Source of the DNA: Thermoflexus hugenholtzii JAD2
Lineage (GTDB): Bacteria; Chloroflexota; Chloroflexia; Chloroflexales; Roseiflexaceae
NCBI GenBank assembly: GCA_945881915.1
Contig: CAMCVW010000008.1
Location: forward strand, 1-64,000
Direction: 5' to 3'
DNA: 64,000 nt
The notes under the pieces: generated by a model
What the model was told of the DNA's origin: nothing
What the model saw: only the letters and a program-made list of their open reading frames with translations
The model's database searches: none
Part shown: piece by piece, positions 60,670-64,000 of the stretch
Layout of the letters: each line of letters begins with the position of its first letter
Numbering within the stretch: position 1 is the stretch's first letter
Made by a program: the position numbers and the translations under genes

Positions 60670-61442
60670 GCGTCGGCGAGGACCATCCGTTGGATGCAGC
60701 CAGGGTCGCGCATCAACCAGCTGCCGAGCTGTACCGTCTGTGCACCGGCACTCAGGCACGCCCGTGCGGTTGCGGCATCGTGGATGCCACCACATGCGCT
60801 CAACGGAATCGACGTTTCTGCCCCAAGACAGTGCACCAGATGCAGGGTCACCGCAGCAAACGTCGGACTGAGGAGACGACCCGTTGTCACTGCGATTGGT
60901 GCGGCAATGGTGAGTCCATCGACGCCGTTCGCTTGACAGAGCTGTGCAATCGGCACTAATGATTGGGCGTCTGCGAAGGGGAGCTTGACGGTGAGAGGCA
61001 TATCACAGCGGGCACGGATTTTCTCGAGGAGGGCCGCGAACGGGGCATGTATGCTGGGGATATTGAGCTCGAATCCGGCGATTCCTTCGACCTGGTTCAG
61101 CTCGCGGACGCATTGCATCACATCGGAGTCTTCACAGGTCAGTGATACAATCACCGGGATGTCCCACGTCGCCCATACTCCGGTACAACGCCGTCCGACC
61201 CAATCGAGACCAGGATCATGCCATGGTTCGGCGTAGATAATCCCCGCTCGGTGTTCATAGAGTCGGTTCGGACCGTCTGGCGAACGTCCGCCGGCGGTGA
61301 TAGTCGGGGTGATGAGTGCTGCAGGAGACACTGCAGCGACCATAGCAGCAGAGTGTATACCGAAGCCCAAACTGCCGGCAGCAGCAATGTATGGATGCGG
61401 AAGTGCAATGGCATAGGGATTCAGCGGCGCGTAATCGACCAT
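60666..61442 (-). CDS. Dihydroorotate-dehydrogenase-like protein with altered active site
   Basis: A 258-residue TIM-barrel protein similar to PyrD class 1 in strand order: NPYAIALPHPYIAAAGSLGFG at the start, FELNIPS where PyrD has LNxSCPN, TVKLP, GVDGLTI, and SACGGIHDAATARACLSAGAQTVQLGS at the phosphate/FMN end. Several catalytic features are missing: the lysine after VK-x-TT, the NxxGLQNPG loop, the base cysteine of NxSCPN and the asparagine of the INT segment. It is about 50 residues shorter than normal. It may be a pseudoenzyme or act on another substrate; a true pyrD may exist elsewhere. Confidence 0.7.
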   Translation of the reverse strand: MVDYAPLNPYAIALPHPYIAAAGSLGFGIHSAAMVAAVSPAALITPTITAGGRSPDGPNRLYEHRAGIIYAEPWHDPGLDWVGRRCTGVWATWDIPVIVSLTCEDSDVMQCVRELNQVEGIAGFELNIPSIHAPFAALLEKIRARCDMPLTVKLPFADAQSLVPIAQLCQANGVDGLTIAAPIAVTTGRLLSPTFAAVTLHLVHCLGAETSIPLSACGGIHDAATARACLSAGAQTVQLGSWLMRDPGCIQRMVLADA

Positions 61443-61474
61443 AGCAACTCAATCAAGTAGAAGGAATAGACACT

Positions 61475-62512
61475 ATGCCTACAGTATACCGTGTGCTCAT
61501 CGTTGGATTGGGGACCGCAGGTCGCGGGTTCGCGCAGATTGTTCATGAGCAGGGTGCACGTATCGCCCGACAGACCGGTGCCGAGATTCGTATTGTTGGT
61601 GTAGTTACCGGCAGTCGCGGCAGTGCATATGATGCAAACGGTTTGGATTTGGGTGCGGTATTGGCAACCACCAAGGTATCGACATTGCCGTCTGCGGTCG
61701 CTGACGATGCGCTCACCATGATTGCCACGCGTATGGCAGATGTGATGGTCGAGCTGACTCCCACCAATCTGCAGAGCGGTGAACCTGCCACGAGCCACAT
61801 ACAGGCTGCCTTGGAGCGCGGTATGCACGTCATCACTGCCAATAAAGGTCCTGCTGCCCTGCATCTCAAGCAGTTACGCGCACTGGCAATACGTAAGGGC
61901 TTGTTTTTGGGGATTGAAGGCACTGTTATGGCGGGCACACCGTCGTTGCGTCTGGGGTGGAGCAGTCTCGCAGGTACTGATATCACCCGTGTACGCGGAA
62001 TTGTCAACGGCACGACAAACTATATTTTGACGCAAATGGAGCAAGGTCTGGACTACGCGGCAGCGTTAGCCGATGCGCAGAAAATCGGATACGCTGAAGC
62101 AGATCCGACGGGAGACGTCGAAGGTCATGACGCAGCAGGGAAGGCTGCGATTTTGGCAAATGTGTTAATGGATGCAGGGTTACGACCTGCCGACGTGGCC
62201 ACCACAGGCATCACCGAAATCACCGCTGCAGACGTTGCCGCAGCACAGGCTGCCGGAGAGCGTTGGAAGCTGATTGCAGAAGTTAGTCGTGGACCAGAAG
62301 GCATCACGGCTTCTGTCCAACCGATGCGTCTGCCAATCAGCCATCCGTTGGCTGGTGTTTCTGGCGGGACCAATGCACTGACGTATAGTACAGACTTCGT
62401 CAATGATGTGACGATTATTGGTCCTGGGGCGGGGGCAATGTCGACGGGATTTGCGGTTGTTGGGGATTTGCTTGCGATGCACCGCGGCGAGCGCGAACGC
62501 GCCAATACATAG
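61475..62512 (+). CDS. hom: Homoserine dehydrogenase
   Basis: Reduces aspartate semialdehyde to homoserine for threonine and methionine synthesis. The 345-residue protein has the Rossmann loop VGLGTAGRGFA, ITANKGPAALH with the catalytic-site lysine, the signature GIVNGTTNYILTQM and GYAEADPTGDVEGHDAAGK. There is no C-terminal ACT domain, so feedback control through that module is absent. A GAAGGAA site precedes the ATG. The last 98 bp overlap a convergent small gene. Confidence 0.95.
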   Translation: MPTVYRVLIVGLGTAGRGFAQIVHEQGARIARQTGAEIRIVGVVTGSRGSAYDANGLDLGAVLATTKVSTLPSAVADDALTMIATRMADVMVELTPTNLQSGEPATSHIQAALERGMHVITANKGPAALHLKQLRALAIRKGLFLGIEGTVMAGTPSLRLGWSSLAGTDITRVRGIVNGTTNYILTQMEQGLDYAAALADAQKIGYAEADPTGDVEGHDAAGKAAILANVLMDAGLRPADVATTGITEITAADVAAAQAAGERWKLIAEVSRGPEGITASVQPMRLPISHPLAGVSGGTNALTYSTDFVNDVTIIGPGAGAMSTGFAVVGDLLAMHRGERERANT

Positions 62513-62666
62513 CCCCCGTCAACGCCAGGGCAATACCAGGGATGACCGGCCAGGCAATGCTGAGGTGATAGCGAGCACCGAGCGCGTAGAATATCCCGCT
62601 GCTCAGGAGCATACTAAACATGAACATCGTCGCGAGTAACTCAAAGGTGCTTGTTTTATTGGTCAT
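62415..62666 (-). CDS. Small two-helix membrane protein
   Basis: An 83-residue protein with two predicted helices (about 9-29 and 37-54) and a Pro/Gln-rich tail. The ATG at 62666 has GGAG upstream. The tail, from about residue 53 on, is encoded opposite the end of hom (98-bp overlap), so its composition may be a by-product. Function unknown. Confidence 0.5.
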   Translation of the reverse strand: MTNKTSTFELLATMFMFSMLLSSGIFYALGARYHLSIAWPVIPGIALALTGAMYWRVRARRGASQANPQQPQIPSTLPPPQDQ

Positions 62667-62737
62667 ATGAACTCCATCCGTACGCTGCAATTGGCGTCGT
62701 ACGGGTATATTATACGCGTTTGAGGTGGCTTTTGGAT

Positions 62738-63643
62738 TTGCAGACGACGCCGTTCGAGTCGCACATGCTCCGTGATGCGCAGACATTTGTCGGTCGTTGG
62801 AGTGAACTTCAACACCTCATACATGCCATTGATCAGCGTCGTCCAGTGATTGTCATTGCGCCACCACAGAGTGGACGTTCTTCGTTGTTATTCCATGCCG
62901 TTGCCGCCGGGGCGGTTTTGCTCGATTATGACGAATTACCAGCTTTTTACCTCGATATGGCCGAATTCCCTGACGTTGCAGCGGTTGCGTGTACCATTGC
63001 AGAAGCATTTGCTCCGCCAGGTACACCCTGGCAACTAGCGATTCTGCGGACGGGTACGGCTCCGTTGCTTGCGTTAGACAACATCGATGCGCCTCAATTT
63101 GCGGAATCACGTCTTGACTGGCAAGCGCAGCTCGCAACAGAGGTACGCGCGGGACGTCTACGCATCATCGCCGCCGCAGAACATCCCGACGCAGTGGTGC
63201 CTGACTGGCAGCGTGTCGATCTTGCGCCGGTCGGGCAATCATTTCTGCGGGAGTATTTGGATGTCACTCTGCCCGACGGCCCGCATCCGAGCCGTGCCGA
63301 CCAACAGTTCATCGTGAACGCGTGCCATGGTCACCTTGGAACGCTCATTCTCCTACTGACGCTATGGTATCGTTCCCTCAAGCAGCCAGACTTCGACTGG
63401 CGAACGGTGGCTGTACACCTTTCGGGCGAGAATTCACCCCCTCTGACCGTTCCTGCACTCCCCGCTGCCGCATCTGCTCATGTGGGAGATATGCCGACCG
63501 GTGGGGAATTACTGCGACCCGTGAATGATGCAGTAGTATCATCCAAACACGCACAGCACACAGGGTTGGTGGGGATGAGTGGCTGGGTGATTCTGGTTGC
63601 CTTGGTCGTCGTGTGCTTCCTGTGGTATTGGGGGAGTAGGTAG
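62738..63643 (+). CDS. P-loop NTPase-like protein with C-terminal membrane anchor
   Basis: A protein of about 300 residues beginning with an AAA/NACHT-type entry DAQTFVGRWSELQHLIHAID. The P-loop reads PPQSGRSSLL, with arginine in place of the catalytic lysine, and the Walker B-like strand is PLLALDNID. A single helix at the extreme C-terminus (VILVALVVVCFLWYW) suggests a tail-anchored protein. GAGGTGG at 62722 favours the TTG at 62738; the ATG at 62765 lacks a ribosome site. ATP hydrolysis is doubtful. It sits directly before the queuosine mannosyltransferase with no gap. Function unknown. Confidence 0.65.
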   Translation: MQTTPFESHMLRDAQTFVGRWSELQHLIHAIDQRRPVIVIAPPQSGRSSLLFHAVAAGAVLLDYDELPAFYLDMAEFPDVAAVACTIAEAFAPPGTPWQLAILRTGTAPLLALDNIDAPQFAESRLDWQAQLATEVRAGRLRIIAAAEHPDAVVPDWQRVDLAPVGQSFLREYLDVTLPDGPHPSRADQQFIVNACHGHLGTLILLLTLWYRSLKQPDFDWRTVAVHLSGENSPPLTVPALPAAASAHVGDMPTGGELLRPVNDAVVSSKHAQHTGLVGMSGWVILVALVVVCFLWYWGSR

Positions 63644-64000
63644 ATGCGTGTACTCTGGCTTGATGCATTCCATGCGGGGTCACATCGCTCTGTGGCAAGC
63701 GGATACGCCGCACAGAGTCAGCATGACGTCACTGTACTCGGCATGAACGCGGCAGGCGGCTGGCGGTGGCGGATGCGCGGTGCGGCGATTACCTTCGGCC
63801 TGCAAATCACGGAACGATGGGGGAAGCAGCCATTGCGCGAGCTTTTTGACGTCATCGTGTTGACCGATATGCTCGACTGTGCGACGTGGCTCGGCCTCAA
63901 TCGAGAACGTGTGGCTGGGGTTCGAACAGTGCTCTATATGCACGAAAACCAGCTCGTCTACCCGCTTCCCGAGGGTCGTCAACGCGACGTGACCTGGGCA
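63644..64000 (+). CDS. tRNA-queuosine alpha-mannosyltransferase, N-terminal part (runs off the window)
   Basis: The first 119 residues match the DUF3524 N-terminal domain of QTMAN: MRVLWLDAFHAGSHRSVASG, then DVIVLTDMLD and RTVLYMHENQLVYPL. The family, first characterised in animals and also found widely in bacteria, adds mannose to queuosine at position 34 of tRNA-Asp. The ATG starts directly after the stop of the previous gene, with GGGGGAGTAGG as ribosome site inside its end. The GT4-type C-terminal domain lies outside the window. Confidence 0.88.
   Translation, partial: MRVLWLDAFHAGSHRSVASGYAAQSQHDVTVLGMNAAGGWRWRMRGAAITFGLQITERWGKQPLRELFDVIVLTDMLDCATWLGLNRERVAGVRTVLYMHENQLVYPLPEGRQRDVTWA

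Overview
The window reads as a chromosomal segment of a free-living, respiring bacterium, most likely a member of the Chloroflexota. This placement is inference: it rests on the combination of a PyrR-attenuated pyr operon, an LDH-like malate dehydrogenase, a system I cytochrome c maturation cluster with a cysteine-type CcmE, SURF1, a queuosine mannosyltransferase, and many large N-terminally decorated membrane proteins. No phylogeny could be run. Genes are densely packed, often overlap by 4 nt (ATGA), mostly have good AGGAG-type ribosome sites, and are closed by clear hairpin terminators. No integrase, transposase, CRISPR array, rRNA or phage gene was seen. One tRNA gene (CAT anticodon) is present.

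Layout. 1-2.3 kb: pyrR-pyrB-pyrC on the minus strand, with a full promoter, a PyrR RNA box and an attenuator hairpin. 2.5-8.7 kb: a 2TM protein, malate dehydrogenase, an aldose epimerase and tyrosine phosphatase pair, an NAD(P)-binding protein, two tandem zinc-ribbon membrane proteins and RsmA. 8.9-15.9 kb (minus): GH95 glycosidase, GpmI, SecA. 16-29 kb: MFS exporter, GNAT protein, a GT87-like membrane protein, methyltransferase, ACT protein, LeuS, then a divergent PEP-synthase-like and acyltransferase pair ending at the tRNA gene. 29-37.4 kb: SURF1, the first RTX-repeat protein, a minus-strand fabF-asparaginase-binding-protein-apt run, HPF and lipoate ligase. 37.4-45.4 kb is the accessory part: three more RTX paralogues, a small membrane protein, decayed VOC and SDR genes, and a lipoprotein. 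46.3-49.7 kb: a 1058-residue Asp-box (BNR) protein with an unusual repeated terminator. 50.2-57.5 kb: ccmA-B-C-D-E-F followed by two proteins that each carry a J-like domain. 57.5-64 kb: response regulator, proB-proA, a dihydroorotate-dehydrogenase-like gene, homoserine dehydrogenase, a P-loop membrane protein and the start of the queuosine mannosyltransferase.

How genes work together. The ccm cluster exports and attaches haem to c-type cytochromes; SURF1 serves a haem-copper oxidase; together they indicate aerobic respiration. pyrR/B/C make pyrimidines under feedback control, proB/A make proline and hom feeds threonine/methionine synthesis. The most unusual content is (1) the pair of ccm-linked membrane proteins with cytosolic J-like domains lacking HPD, one fused to a CcmG/ResA thioredoxin and one to a CcmI-like TPR domain; (2) the expansion of four Sec-exported RTX proteins with conserved flanking cysteines, one copy of which has landed in a VOC gene; and (3) a PEP-synthase-like enzyme co-translated with a membrane acyltransferase.
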